DNA from: Symbioplanes lichenis
Lineage (GTDB): Bacteria; Actinomycetota; Actinomycetes; Mycobacteriales; Micromonosporaceae
Reading direction: 5' to 3'
Assembly: GCF_030709675.1 (NCBI RefSeq)
Contig: NZ_JAUZQD010000012.1
Location: 1-64,000 of the forward strand
DNA: 64,000 nt
The position numbers were made by a program, and so were the translations under genes. The notes under the pieces were generated by a model. That model was not told the origin of the DNA, did not search any database, and was given only the letters and a program-made list of their open reading frames with translations. Below are positions 10,246 to 18,920 of the stretch, one piece after another (position 1 is the stretch's first letter; each line of letters opens with the position of its first letter).

Positions 10246-11253
10246 ATGGTCGCCTACGGGGCCGAGTTCCACCGCCTGCTGCTGAAGATCGCCGGGCACG
10301 CCCCGGCCGACCGGCTGGTGGCCGCCCGCCGGGCGCTGGCGCGGGACCGGACGGCCGAGACGGCGCTGGCCCTGGGCGACATCATGGCCGCCGCCGGGCT
10401 GCCACCCTCCGAAGAGGAGTTCGCCCTGCTCGGCGCCGCGGAACCGGACTCGGTCGAGCCGCTGTCCGACACCCAGCCGGGCGCGTGGCCCGTACCCTCC
10501 GTATGGTTCCGGCCCGTCGTGGACGACCGCCCGGACCTGCCGCCGGTGCTGGACCTCACGACCGCCTCCGCGGCGACCGCCGCCGGCCTGACCGATGCCG
10601 TCGACCGGACCGCGATCGCGGCGGCGGGCCGGCTGCCCGGCGCCCGCGCGCTGTGGCGGGCCTGGCGCTCCGGGCCCGAGCCGATGCGCGTCTTCCTCCT
10701 CGAAGCCGCCCGCCCGGCGGCCGAGCTGCCCACGCTGACCGGTGCCCTGCAGGAGGAGCTGACGGCCGCCGGCCTGCCGCACCCGCTGGTCGAGACGTAC
10801 GCCCCCGGCGACGAGCTGCCCAGCTATCAGGACCAGGCCCGTGAGGCCGCCGCGCTGCTCTGGACGGCGGAACGGCCGGAGCCCATCGTCGTCGCCCGGG
10901 TCTTCGACGGCGCCGACCCGGTCACCGGCCCCTGGTTCGCCCCCGGCCACCCCGTGCTCGCCGGCGCGGAGCGGGATCTGGTGCTGGCCCGGCTGGAGGG
11001 TGGTCGCCCGCTGCTGACCACCACGGAACGCGCGGACGATGTCGTGGCGCCGGGGCGGGGCGCGGCGGTGCCGCTCTCCTACCGTACGGACGGCGCCTGG
11101 ATCTGGACCGACACCGCCGTCTACTACCTGCGCGAACACGGGCTGGCGCCGGACCCCGAGCTGCTCGCCCACTTCCGCGACAAGCCGCCGCTCGAGCCGG
11201 ATGCGGCGGCTCTCCATCGGGCCCTGGCCACGCTGTTCCCGCTGGACGGGTAA
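10246..11253 (+). CDS. Protein of unknown function, paralogue of the next gene
   Basis: 335 residues from ATG 10246. That start follows GGGAAAGGGAG; an alternative ATG at 10222 overlaps the giant gene's TGA (ATGA) and would add 8 residues, so translational coupling is also possible. The C-terminal part carries PLSYRTDGAWIWTDTAVYYL followed by HGLAPDPELLAHF, a Trp/Tyr-rich motif repeated in the downstream paralogue. The middle has ALWRAWR and VFLLEA segments, also shared. No signal peptide or membrane helix is visible, so it is probably cytoplasmic. I do not recognise the family with certainty. Its position directly behind a giant putative effector would suit an immunity or accessory role, but that is inference from context only. 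Confidence 0.8.
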   Translation: MVAYGAEFHRLLLKIAGHAPADRLVAARRALARDRTAETALALGDIMAAAGLPPSEEEFALLGAAEPDSVEPLSDTQPGAWPVPSVWFRPVVDDRPDLPPVLDLTTASAATAAGLTDAVDRTAIAAAGRLPGARALWRAWRSGPEPMRVFLLEAARPAAELPTLTGALQEELTAAGLPHPLVETYAPGDELPSYQDQAREAAALLWTAERPEPIVVARVFDGADPVTGPWFAPGHPVLAGAERDLVLARLEGGRPLLTTTERADDVVAPGRGAAVPLSYRTDGAWIWTDTAVYYLREHGLAPDPELLAHFRDKPPLEPDAAALHRALATLFPLDG

Positions 11254-11316
11254 GAACGGGCATCTCCGCCCCGGCGCCGGTCCGCCGCCAGCGCCGTTAT
11301 GGTCGAATGCTGGGCT

Positions 11317-12240
11317 ATGAGCGACGTGTCCGCCCTGCACTCCACCCTGCTCACCCTCGGCGGCCGGCTGCCGGACGCGGCGCTGGCGGCGGCCCGCCTG
11401 ACGCTGGCCGAGTCCGGCACGGCGAGCGTCCCGGAGCCCGGCTCGCTGCTGGAGATCGCCTTCACCTTCGTGCCGGCCCTGCCGGACGAGCGTACCTTCG
11501 GCCGCAACGTGCCTCCACTGCTCGACCTGGTGGGACGCGAGCTGGGCGACGACGCCGACAAGGCGGCCGTACGCGCGGTGGCCGAGCTGCCCGACGCGGT
11601 GGCCCTGTGGCGGGCCTGGCGCCTCGCCCCGCAGTGGGCCGCGGCGACGATCCCGCCCACCCGCGTCTACGTGCTGGAGGCCAACGGGCCGCAGGCGGGG
11701 ACCACCGCCACGATGATGCGCGAGCTGGAGGCGGCCGGGGTGCAGTGGCCGCAGGTCGAGGTCTACCGCTCCGGCGAGGAGCTGCCCCCGTACGCCCGGC
11801 AGGCCCGCAACAGCGGCGCCCTGCTCTGGGTCGAGGGCACCCCGCCGCCGCCCCGCATCGCCCGGGTCTTCGACGTCGTGGACGAGGCCGGCGCCCGTTT
11901 CGAGCCCGGGCACGAGCGGCTGACCGGCGACGACCTGGTCCATGTCGCCCGCTATCTGGACGCGGGGGCGCCCGTGCTGGCAACCACCGCCCGGCTCCGC
12001 GACGAGGTGGACCCGGCCCGGGGCGAGGTCGTGCCGATGAGCTACCGGACGGACGGCAGCTGGGTGTGGCCCGAGTCGGTGCACTACTACCTGGTCACGC
12101 ACGGCTTCGCGCCGGAGCCGGAGCTGCTGGCCCGCGCCCGGGCCGCCGGGGCGCTGTTGCCCGCCCCTGACCCGGCCGAGGAGCACCGGGCGCTCGCGCT
12201 GCTGTTCCAGTCGGCGGCGTTCGCCCCGGCCGCCGCCTGA
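11317..12240 (+). CDS. Protein of unknown function, paralogue of the preceding gene
   Basis: 307 residues from ATG 11317; an in-frame ATG at 11299 would add 6 residues. Neither has a strong ribosome binding site. It shares ALWRAWRL, a Tyr/Val-rich strand (TRVYVLEANG), GEELPPYARQAR, IARVFDVVD and the C-terminal PMSYRTDGSWVWPESVHYYL plus HGFAPEPELLAR with the gene at 10246, so the two arose by duplication. The SYRTDG-W-W...YYL..HG.AP.PELL block is the best conserved part. No transmembrane or secretion signal is seen. The gap to the upstream gene is about 60 bases, so the two may be one transcription unit with the giant gene. Function unknown. Confidence 0.8.
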   Translation: MSDVSALHSTLLTLGGRLPDAALAAARLTLAESGTASVPEPGSLLEIAFTFVPALPDERTFGRNVPPLLDLVGRELGDDADKAAVRAVAELPDAVALWRAWRLAPQWAAATIPPTRVYVLEANGPQAGTTATMMRELEAAGVQWPQVEVYRSGEELPPYARQARNSGALLWVEGTPPPPRIARVFDVVDEAGARFEPGHERLTGDDLVHVARYLDAGAPVLATTARLRDEVDPARGEVVPMSYRTDGSWVWPESVHYYLVTHGFAPEPELLARARAAGALLPAPDPAEEHRALALLFQSAAFAPAAA

Positions 12241-12279
12241 CGCCGAACCGCACACGTATCGACGCGAGCCTTTGTCGCA

Positions 12280-12295
12280 TTGTGAGCGATAACAA
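12280..12295. promoter_or_regulatory. LacI-family operator candidate (TTGTGAGCGATAACAA)
   Basis: The 14 central bases fit the general LacI-family pattern TGNNANCGNTNNCA exactly and the 16-mer is an imperfect palindrome (12 of 16 positions). It differs from the core of the Escherichia coli lac operator only by one missing G. It stands in an AT-richer gap 227 bases upstream of the substrate-binding protein gene, but on the far side of a terminator hairpin, so its target is uncertain. Confidence 0.5.
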
Positions 12296-12365
12296 GAATT
12301 GATTCGCGACCTGAATTAAGGTCCGCACCTCTCGACAACGCTCTCACCAGCGCATATAAGACGCC

Positions 12366-12399
12366 CGAACGCCCCGCTGCAACAGCGGGGCGTTCGTTT
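12366..12399 (+). terminator. Strong intrinsic terminator hairpin
   Basis: A perfect 14-bp stem (CGAACGCCCCGCTG and its complement) with a CAA loop, followed by TTTG. It lies about 125 bases after the gene ending at 12240 and about 20 bases before the -35-like TTGACA of the next operon, so it insulates the two. Confidence 0.8.
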
Positions 12400-12421
12400 G
12401 TGGTGCCTTGCGCGCGGACCC

Positions 12422-12470
12422 TTGACAGAAAAAGTTCGAGAGTGCGTGAATGTGTTACGGGATCGTTTCA
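12422..12470 (+). promoter_or_regulatory. Promoter and operator region of the sugar ABC operon
   Basis: A consensus -35 box TTGACA is at 12422-12427; the -10 is weak (GTGAAT at 12446, 18-base spacer). Just downstream, 12461-12470 reads GATCGTTTCA, which on the other strand is TGAAACGATC and matches elements upstream of the glycosidase operon near 38.2 kb. A regulator bound there would block elongation or initiation. Confidence 0.5.
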
Positions 12471-12506
12471 GGTCGATACCAAGATCATCCTTTGAGGAGC
12501 CCCGCC

Positions 12507-13598
12507 ATGAGTGTCCTCTCCGGCCGCTTCAAGCCGGTCGCCGTCGCCTTCGGTGCCACGTTGTTGTTGATCAGTGCCTGCGCCAAGAGCGAGGACGAGC
12601 CGGGCAGCGGCACCGCCGCCCCGGCCGACCCGTCCGCCGGCGCGCAGGTCGTCCAGTCGGCGGCGCCCGGCGCCAAGAGCTGCACGCTCGAGCAGTTCGG
12701 CGGGCAGAAGATCGACCTCAAGACCGCGAAGATCGGCTTCTCCCAGTCGGAGAAGGAGGCCAACCCGTTCCGCATCGCCGAGACCCAGTCCATCAAGGAC
12801 GAGGCGGCGAAGCTGGGCATCCCGGCCGCCAACCTGCAGACCACGAACGCCAACTCGCAGTTCAACAAGCAGATCAGCGACGTCGAGCAGATGATCGACT
12901 CGGGCGTCCAGCTGCTGGTCATCGCCCCGCTCAACTCCGACGGCTGGGACTCGGTCTTCGCCAAGGCATCGGCCAAGAAGATCCCGATCATCACCATCGA
13001 CCGGAAGATCAACGCCGAGTCCTGCACCGACTACCTGACCTTCATCGGGTCGGACTTCGAGGAGCAGGGCAAGCGCGCCGCCGACAAGATGGCCGCGGCC
13101 CTGGGCAACAAGGGCTCGGTGGCGATCCTGCTCGGCGCGCCCGGCAACAACGTCACCACGCTGCGGACCAAGGGCTTCAAGGACCAGATCGCCAAGGTCG
13201 CGCCGGACGTCAAGATCACGTTCGAGCAGACCGGGCAGTTCTCCCGCGAGGAGGGTCAGAAGGTCACCGAGCAGCTGCTGCAGTCCAACTCGGACATCAA
13301 CGGCATCTACGCGGAGAACGATGAGATGGCCCTCGGCGCCGAGGTCGCCCTCAAGGGCGCCGGCAAGCAGAAGGGCGACGTCAAGATCGTGTCCATCGAC
13401 GGGACGAAGGGCGCCGTGCAGGGCATCGTCGACGGCTGGATCTACTCGGTGATCGAGAGCAACCCGCGCTTCGGGCCGCTGGCCTTCGAGACCGCCACCA
13501 AGTTCTTCAACGGTGAGCCGATCCCCGAGGACATCATCATCAGCGACCGCGAGTACGACGAGTCGACCGCCAAGACCGACATCAACTCCGCCTACTAA
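12507..13598 (+). CDS. Sugar ABC transporter substrate-binding lipoprotein (YtfQ-like)
   Basis: The start ATG 12507 has GAGGAG 7 bases upstream and opens a lipoprotein signal peptide with lipobox ISAC. The mature part is a periplasmic-binding protein of the ribose/galactofuranose type (Peripla_BP_4): KIGFSQSEKEANPFR, NANSQFNKQISDVEQM, VIAPLNSDGW, ITIDRKIN, GAPGNNVTTLRTKGF, YAENDEMALGA and VSIDGTKGAVQGIVDG follow the E. coli YtfQ pattern. It should catch the sugar outside the membrane and deliver it to the two permeases downstream. Gene order (binding protein, GH2 enzyme, ATPase, two permeases) suggests a furanose or an oligosaccharide released by the GH2 enzyme. Substrate is inferred, not proven. 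Confidence 0.93.
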   Translation: MSVLSGRFKPVAVAFGATLLLISACAKSEDEPGSGTAAPADPSAGAQVVQSAAPGAKSCTLEQFGGQKIDLKTAKIGFSQSEKEANPFRIAETQSIKDEAAKLGIPAANLQTTNANSQFNKQISDVEQMIDSGVQLLVIAPLNSDGWDSVFAKASAKKIPIITIDRKINAESCTDYLTFIGSDFEEQGKRAADKMAAALGNKGSVAILLGAPGNNVTTLRTKGFKDQIAKVAPDVKITFEQTGQFSREEGQKVTEQLLQSNSDINGIYAENDEMALGAEVALKGAGKQKGDVKIVSIDGTKGAVQGIVDGWIYSVIESNPRFGPLAFETATKFFNGEPIPEDIIISDREYDESTAKTDINSAY

Positions 13599-13618
13599 CA
13601 ATAGATGTTCGTCTATTG
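13599..13618 (+). terminator. AT-rich stem-loop directly after the binding-protein gene
   Basis: CAATAGA-TGTTCG-TCTATTG begins at the base after the TAA. In such operons a hairpin here often stabilises the binding-protein mRNA or partly terminates transcription, so that binding protein exceeds the membrane parts. It has no T-run, so a partial terminator or processing stop is more likely than a full stop. Confidence 0.55.
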
Positions 13619-13690
13619 ATTGTCGGTGTTCGGACGCGTAACTATGTGTTCAATCCCCCGCTACTCCTGACCCCCCAGAAGGAGAGGCAC

Positions 13691-16426
13691 GTGACCGGAC
13701 ACCGACAGAGGCCCTGGCACCGGCTGCTCGCCGGAGCCGCGGCCGCCCTGACCGCCACGGCCGGCGCACTCATCGCCACCACCGCGCCGGCCGCGGCGTT
13801 CGTCCCCAAGACGCCGCCGCTCACCACCCCGTGGACCAGCCAGGTGTCCACGACCAACCCGCTCCCCGAATATCCCCGGCCCCAGCTCACCCGGCCCGAC
13901 TGGCAGAGCCTCAACGGCATCTGGCAGTTCGCCGGCGCGAGCAACATCAACACTCCGCCCACCGGGCAGACGCTCGGCGAGGAGATCCTGGTCCCGTACC
14001 CGATCGAGAGCGCGCTCTCCGGGATCATGCGCCGCCAGGACTACTCCTACTACCGGCGCACCTTCACAGTTCCCGCCGGCTGGTCGGGCCGCAACGTGCA
14101 GCTCAACTTCGGCGCCGTCGACTGGCAGTCGAAGGTGTGGGTCAACGGCACGCTGCTCGGCACCCACGAGGGCGGTTACGACAAGTTCTCGTACGACATC
14201 ACCAGCGCCCTCCGCGCCGGCAGCAACGAGATCATCGTGGGCGTCTGGGACCCGACCGACTCGCAGGACATCCCGGTCGGGAAGCAGCGCATCAACCGGG
14301 GCGGCATCTGGTACACCCCGTACTCGGGCATCTGGCAGACCGTCTGGCTCGAGCCGACCAACGCCGCCCGGATCACCCGCCTCGACACGACCCCGAACAC
14401 CACCGGGCTCGACCTGGTCGTGCAGGCCGCCAACGCCTCGGGCCAGTCGGTCACCGCGCAGGTGCTCACCAACGGCACCGTGGTCGGCACGGCGACGGGC
14501 ACGGTCGGTTCGTCGATAAGGGTCAATGTCACCAACCCGCACCTCTGGACCCCCGACGACCCCTTCCTGTACGACCTCCGCGTCACCCTCAGCAGCGGTG
14601 ACACGGTCGGCGGCTACACGGGTCTACGCTCGGTCGGCAAGGCCGTGCTCGGCGGGGTCCTGCGCCCGACGCTCAACGGCAAGTTCGTCTATCAGCTCGG
14701 CACCCTCGACCAGGGCTACTGGCCCGACGGGGTGTCGACGGCGCCCACCGACGCGGCCCTGCGCTTCGACCTGGAGCAGCAGAAGGCGCTCGGCTTCAAC
14801 ATGGTCCGCAAGCACATCAAGGTCGAGAGCGACCGCTGGTTCTACTGGGCCGACCGGCTCGGGCTGATGGTGTGGCAGGACATGCCGGCGCTGGCGAGCG
14901 GCAAGGAGCCTTCGACGGCCGGGCGCACCCGCTTCGAGAAGGAGCTCAAGGAGCTGATCGACGAGCACAAGGGCATCACGTCGATCGTCCAGTGGGTGCC
15001 GTTCAACGAGGGCTGGGGCGAGTACGACGCCGGCCGCATCGCCGACCTCGTCAAGAGCTGGGACCCGACGCGGCTGGTCAACCACAACTCCGGCTCCAAC
15101 TGCTGCGACTCCGACCCCGACCCGGGCAACGGCGACGTGATCGACGACCACCTGTACGTCGGCCCGGGCATCTCCCGCGCGCCGTCGGCCACCCGCATCG
15201 CGGTCAACGGCGAGTACGGCGGTCTCGGCCTGCGCACCTCCCACGAGTTCCCGACCAGCGGCAAGTTCGCGTACGAGTGGCTGCCCGACAGCACGGCCCT
15301 CACCAACCGTTACCTCCAGATCACGAGCCGGCTGATCGACCTGATCAACGGCAACGGCCTGTCGGGTTCCGTCTACACCGAGCCGACGGACGTGGAGGAG
15401 GAGCTCAACGGCTTCTTCACGTACGACCGGCAGGTCCAGAAGATGGACTTCGCCCGCGTCCGCGCCCTCCACCAGCAGATCCTGGGCGCGGCGAACGGCA
15501 CGACGCTCCCGGTCAACAAGCTCGCCAGCCTGCGCGTGACTACGCCCGGTTACACCGACCGCTACCTGCGGCACCAGGACGGCGCGGCGCGTACCGATGT
15601 CATCAGCGGCACGACGGCTCGCCAGGACGCGACGTTCTGGGTGCGGCCGGGGCTCAGCAACAGCTCTTGCTACTCCTTCGAGTCGCGCAACTTCCCGGGC
15701 CGCTACCTGCGGCACCGCAACAACCGGGTCTACAGCGAGGCCAGCACCGGCGGCACGTTCAACGCCGACGCGACCTTCTGCGCCCGGCCCGGCCTCTCCG
15801 GCGGCGGCACCTCGCTCGAGTCGGTCAACCTGCCCGGCTCCTACCTGCGGCACCGCAACTCGGAGGTCTGGGTCGAGGCGAGCACCGGCGGCTCGTTCAC
15901 CAACGACGCCACCTGGGCGGTCTCCCCGGCGCTGTGGAAGAGCGGCGCCGACCTGACCGTGGGCCAGAACCGGTCCTTCCGGGTCACCACGGCCGGCTTC
16001 GACACCCGTTACCTGCGGCATCGGGACGGCCTGGCCCGCACGGACGTCATCACCACGGCCAGCGCGGCCACCGACCGGCAGGACGCCACCTTCACCGTAC
16101 GGGCGGGGCTCGCCAACGACAGCTGCTTCTCGTTCGAGTCGGTCAACTACCCCGGCCAGTACCTGCGGCACGCCAACTACCGGCTGCAGAAGGCCACCAA
16201 CGACGGGACGACGACGTTCCAGCAGGACGCCACGTTCTGCGCCCAGCCGGCCCTGAACGGCGGCAGCGGCAACCTGTCGCTGGAGTCGTTCAACTACCCC
16301 GGCTACTTCTGGCGGCACTACTCCGAGGCCGTCTACATCGCCACCAACGGCGGTGGCAACACGTGGGACTCGGCGAGCAGCTTCGCCGCGGACGCCACTT
16401 GGAACAACGCCGCACCACTGGGCTGA
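13691..16426 (+). CDS. Secreted GH2-family glycosidase with C-terminal AbfB (CBM42-like) domains
   Basis: Start GTG 13691 follows AAGGAGAGG and gives a signal peptide ending near APAAA. Residues about 50-600 form a glycoside hydrolase family 2 protein: sugar-binding beta domain (RPDWQSLNGIWQF), immunoglobulin-like domain, and TIM barrel with acid/base Glu in PFNEGW (about residue 440) and nucleophile Glu in NGEYGG (about 508). The last 300 residues contain repeated YLRH(R/Q)(N/D) and QDATFxxRPGL motifs, two beta-trefoil AbfB domains that in other proteins bind arabinofuranose side chains. GH2 covers beta-galactosidase, beta-glucuronidase, beta-mannosidase and alpha-L-arabinopyranosidase, so the cleaved sugar cannot be fixed from sequence. 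Its place inside the importer operon ties hydrolysis to uptake. Confidence 0.9.
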   Translation: MTGHRQRPWHRLLAGAAAALTATAGALIATTAPAAAFVPKTPPLTTPWTSQVSTTNPLPEYPRPQLTRPDWQSLNGIWQFAGASNINTPPTGQTLGEEILVPYPIESALSGIMRRQDYSYYRRTFTVPAGWSGRNVQLNFGAVDWQSKVWVNGTLLGTHEGGYDKFSYDITSALRAGSNEIIVGVWDPTDSQDIPVGKQRINRGGIWYTPYSGIWQTVWLEPTNAARITRLDTTPNTTGLDLVVQAANASGQSVTAQVLTNGTVVGTATGTVGSSIRVNVTNPHLWTPDDPFLYDLRVTLSSGDTVGGYTGLRSVGKAVLGGVLRPTLNGKFVYQLGTLDQGYWPDGVSTAPTDAALRFDLEQQKALGFNMVRKHIKVESDRWFYWADRLGLMVWQDMPALASGKEPSTAGRTRFEKELKELIDEHKGITSIVQWVPFNEGWGEYDAGRIADLVKSWDPTRLVNHNSGSNCCDSDPDPGNGDVIDDHLYVGPGISRAPSATRIAVNGEYGGLGLRTSHEFPTSGKFAYEWLPDSTALTNRYLQITSRLIDLINGNGLSGSVYTEPTDVEEELNGFFTYDRQVQKMDFARVRALHQQILGAANGTTLPVNKLASLRVTTPGYTDRYLRHQDGAARTDVISGTTARQDATFWVRPGLSNSSCYSFESRNFPGRYLRHRNNRVYSEASTGGTFNADATFCARPGLSGGGTSLESVNLPGSYLRHRNSEVWVEASTGGSFTNDATWAVSPALWKSGADLTVGQNRSFRVTTAGFDTRYLRHRDGLARTDVITTASAATDRQDATFTVRAGLANDSCFSFESVNYPGQYLRHANYRLQKATNDGTTTFQQDATFCAQPALNGGSGNLSLESFNYPGYFWRHYSEAVYIATNGGGNTWDSASSFAADATWNNAAPLG

Positions 16427-16441
16427 GCACAAAGGGGAACC

Positions 16442-17968
16442 ATGGCGTTACTTGAGGTTGCCGGGGTGAGCAAGGTGTTTCCGGGGGTGCGCGCGCTCGA
16501 CGGCGTCTCCTTCACCTTGCAGCCCGGCGAGGTGCATGCGCTGGTCGGGGAGAACGGCGCCGGGAAGTCGACCTTGATCAAGGTGCTGACCGGCGTCTAC
16601 ACCCCGGACGAGGGCGAGGTGCGCTATCAGGACCGGCCGGTCCGGTTCGGCACCCCGATGGACGCCCAGCGGGCCGGCATCTCGACCATCTATCAGGAGG
16701 TCAACCTCGTCCCCTTGATGAGCGTGGCGCACAACCTGTTCCTGGGCCGCGAGCCCAGGAACAGGTTCGGCCTCGTCGACGGGAAGCGGATGGCCGCCGA
16801 AGCGCACGAGGTGCTGCGCCAGTACGGGGTCACGGCCGACGTGCGCCGGCCGCTGGGCACGCTGGCCCTCGGCGCGCAGCAGATGGTCGCCCTGGCCCGC
16901 GCGGTCATGATCGACGCCAGGGTCGTCATCATGGACGAGCCCACGTCGTCGCTCGAGCCGCGCGAGGTGGAGACCCTCTTCGGCGTGATCGATGACCTGC
17001 ACTCGCGGGGCATCGGCATCGTCTACGTCAGCCACCGCATGGACGAGCTCTACCGGATCTGCGACGCCGTCACGATCCTGCGCGACGGCAAGCTGGTGCA
17101 CACCGGCAAGCTCGCCGACCTCGACCGGCTGCGGCTGGTGTCCTTGATGCTCGGCCGCGACATGTCGGCGGTCCGGAAGGAAGGCTTCACCGGGTTCACC
17201 GGCGAGAGCAACGCTTCCGGGGCGCCCGTCCTGCGAGCCGAGAAGCTGTCCAGCCGGCACCGCCTGCATGACGTCAGTCTGGAGGTCCGGCCGGGCGAAG
17301 TCGTCGGGCTCGGCGGGCTGCTCGGCGCCGGTCGCAGCGAGACGATCAAGGCCATCGGCGGCGCGTTCCCGCTGGACAGCGGGGACATCACGGTGGCCGG
17401 GGACAAGCTCGGCAAGCCGACCCCGGTCAAGGCCCTGAAGGCGGGCATCGCCACGCAGCCCGAGGACCGCAAGGCCGAGGGCATCGTGGCCGGCCTGTCC
17501 GTACGGGAGAACATCGCGCTCGCCGTCCTCCCCCGCACCTCCCGGCTCGGCCTGGTCTCCGACCGGAAGATCGACAAGATCGTCGAGACGTTCATGACCC
17601 GGCTGCGGATCAAGGCGTCCGGGCCGGACCAGCTGGTCGGCGATCTCTCCGGCGGCAACCAGCAGAAGGTGCTGCTGGCCCGCCTGCTCGCCACCGGGCC
17701 CAAGGTGCTGCTGCTCGACGAGCCCACCCGCGGCATCGACGTCGGCGCGAAGGCCGAGGTGCAGGCGCTCATCGACGAGCTCGCCGCCGAGGGGCTGGGC
17801 GTCGTCCTGGTCTCCTCCGACGCCGAGGAGCTGGTCGAGGGCTCGGACCGGGTCGTGGTGCTGCGCGACGGCGCCGTGGTCGGCGAGCTGCGCGGCGACG
17901 ACGTGACCACCGAGGCCCTGCTCGAGACCATCGCCGCGGCTGCCGACGGAGACCACGATGACCACTGA
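16442..17968 (+). CDS. Sugar ABC transporter ATP-binding protein (YtfR/RbsA-like, two ATPase domains)
   Basis: 508 residues with two nucleotide-binding halves. The first has Walker A GENGAGKST, LALGAQQMVALARA in place of the usual signature, and Walker B VVIMDEP. The second has the degenerate Walker A GLLGAGRSE and the signature LSGGNQQKV, with Walker B VLLLDEPTRGIDVGAKAE. This is the layout of RbsA, MglA and YtfR, which power import of monosaccharides. The start follows AAAGGGGAACC. It ends by overlapping the first permease gene by 11 bases, showing coupled translation. Confidence 0.95.
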   Translation: MALLEVAGVSKVFPGVRALDGVSFTLQPGEVHALVGENGAGKSTLIKVLTGVYTPDEGEVRYQDRPVRFGTPMDAQRAGISTIYQEVNLVPLMSVAHNLFLGREPRNRFGLVDGKRMAAEAHEVLRQYGVTADVRRPLGTLALGAQQMVALARAVMIDARVVIMDEPTSSLEPREVETLFGVIDDLHSRGIGIVYVSHRMDELYRICDAVTILRDGKLVHTGKLADLDRLRLVSLMLGRDMSAVRKEGFTGFTGESNASGAPVLRAEKLSSRHRLHDVSLEVRPGEVVGLGGLLGAGRSETIKAIGGAFPLDSGDITVAGDKLGKPTPVKALKAGIATQPEDRKAEGIVAGLSVRENIALAVLPRTSRLGLVSDRKIDKIVETFMTRLRIKASGPDQLVGDLSGGNQQKVLLARLLATGPKVLLLDEPTRGIDVGAKAEVQALIDELAAEGLGVVLVSSDAEELVEGSDRVVVLRDGAVVGELRGDDVTTEALLETIAAAADGDHDDH

Positions 17969-18920
17969 GACCCTGAAACCCGCCCTCGACCTGACCCGGC
18001 TCAAGGCCTGGCTGCCCAAGTACGGCGTCTACGCGGCGATCCTCGTGCTGATCGTCTACAACATCGCCTTCACCCCGAACTTCCTGACCCTCGGCAACCT
18101 GCGCATCCAGCTGATCCAGGTCGCGCCGATCGTGATCGTGGCGCTCGGCATGGCGCTCGTGATCGGCACCGAGGGCATCGACCTGTCCGTGGGCTCGGTC
18201 ATGGCCCTCGCCGCCGCGCTCATCCCCCTCTACCTGGGGTACGGAGTGGTCGGCGCCATCGCAGTGTCGCTGCTCGCGGGCGTCGCCGTCGGGCTGGTCA
18301 ACGGCCTGCTCGTGGCGCGCGTCGGGCTGCAGCCCATCGTGGCGACGCTCGCGCTCTTCGTCGGCGGGCGCGGTCTGGCCCTGGTCATCTCGGGCGGGCA
18401 GCTCAAGGACGTCCGCAACGACGACCTGGTGTTCCTCGGCTCCGGGGACCTGCTGGGCGTACCGGTGCTGGTGTGGATCGCCGCCGCCCTCGTGCTCGTG
18501 GTGGCCTTCGTCGTCCGGCGCACGGTCTTCGGTCGCCGGCTGCTCGCGATCGGCGGCAACCGGCCCGCGGCCCAGCTCGCCGGCGTCCCCGTGCAGCGGG
18601 TGCTCATCGGCGTCTACATCCTGTGCGCGGTGCTCGCCTCGATCGCCGGGCTGCTCGCCGTGGCCCGCATCCAGTCCAGCGACGCCTCCTCGGTGGGCCT
18701 GCTCATCGAGCTCTCCGCGATCACCGCCGTGGTGGTCGGCGGCACCCCGCTCACCGGCGGCAAGGTCCGGGTCCTGGGCACGGTCGCCGGCGCCCTGCTC
18801 ATGCAGCTCGTCGTCGCCACCATGATCAAGCACAATCTGCAGCCGTCCACGACCGAGATGGTCCAGGCCGTGATCATCCTCGTCGCCGTGTACGCCGCCC
18901 GGGAGAGGAAGTCCCGATGA
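17958..18920 (+). CDS. Sugar ABC transporter permease (YtfT-like)
   Basis: 320 residues, about eight to ten hydrophobic segments, BPD_transp_2 family. The typical LGMALVIGTEGIDLSVGSVMAL motif of ribose/galactofuranose permeases is at about residues 67-90, and GGTPLTGGKVRVLGTVAGALL near the C terminus. It pairs with the next permease to form a heterodimeric channel, as YtfT does with YjfF. The ATG overlaps the ATPase gene by 11 bases. Confidence 0.95.
   Translation: MTTETLKPALDLTRLKAWLPKYGVYAAILVLIVYNIAFTPNFLTLGNLRIQLIQVAPIVIVALGMALVIGTEGIDLSVGSVMALAAALIPLYLGYGVVGAIAVSLLAGVAVGLVNGLLVARVGLQPIVATLALFVGGRGLALVISGGQLKDVRNDDLVFLGSGDLLGVPVLVWIAAALVLVVAFVVRRTVFGRRLLAIGGNRPAAQLAGVPVQRVLIGVYILCAVLASIAGLLAVARIQSSDASSVGLLIELSAITAVVVGGTPLTGGKVRVLGTVAGALLMQLVVATMIKHNLQPSTTEMVQAVIILVAVYAARERKSR

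Noticed and set aside
12250-12400. A tRNA-like or small RNA gene in the AT-rich gap
   Set aside because: The only structure is a terminator hairpin and a LacI-type site; no conserved tRNA loops are present.
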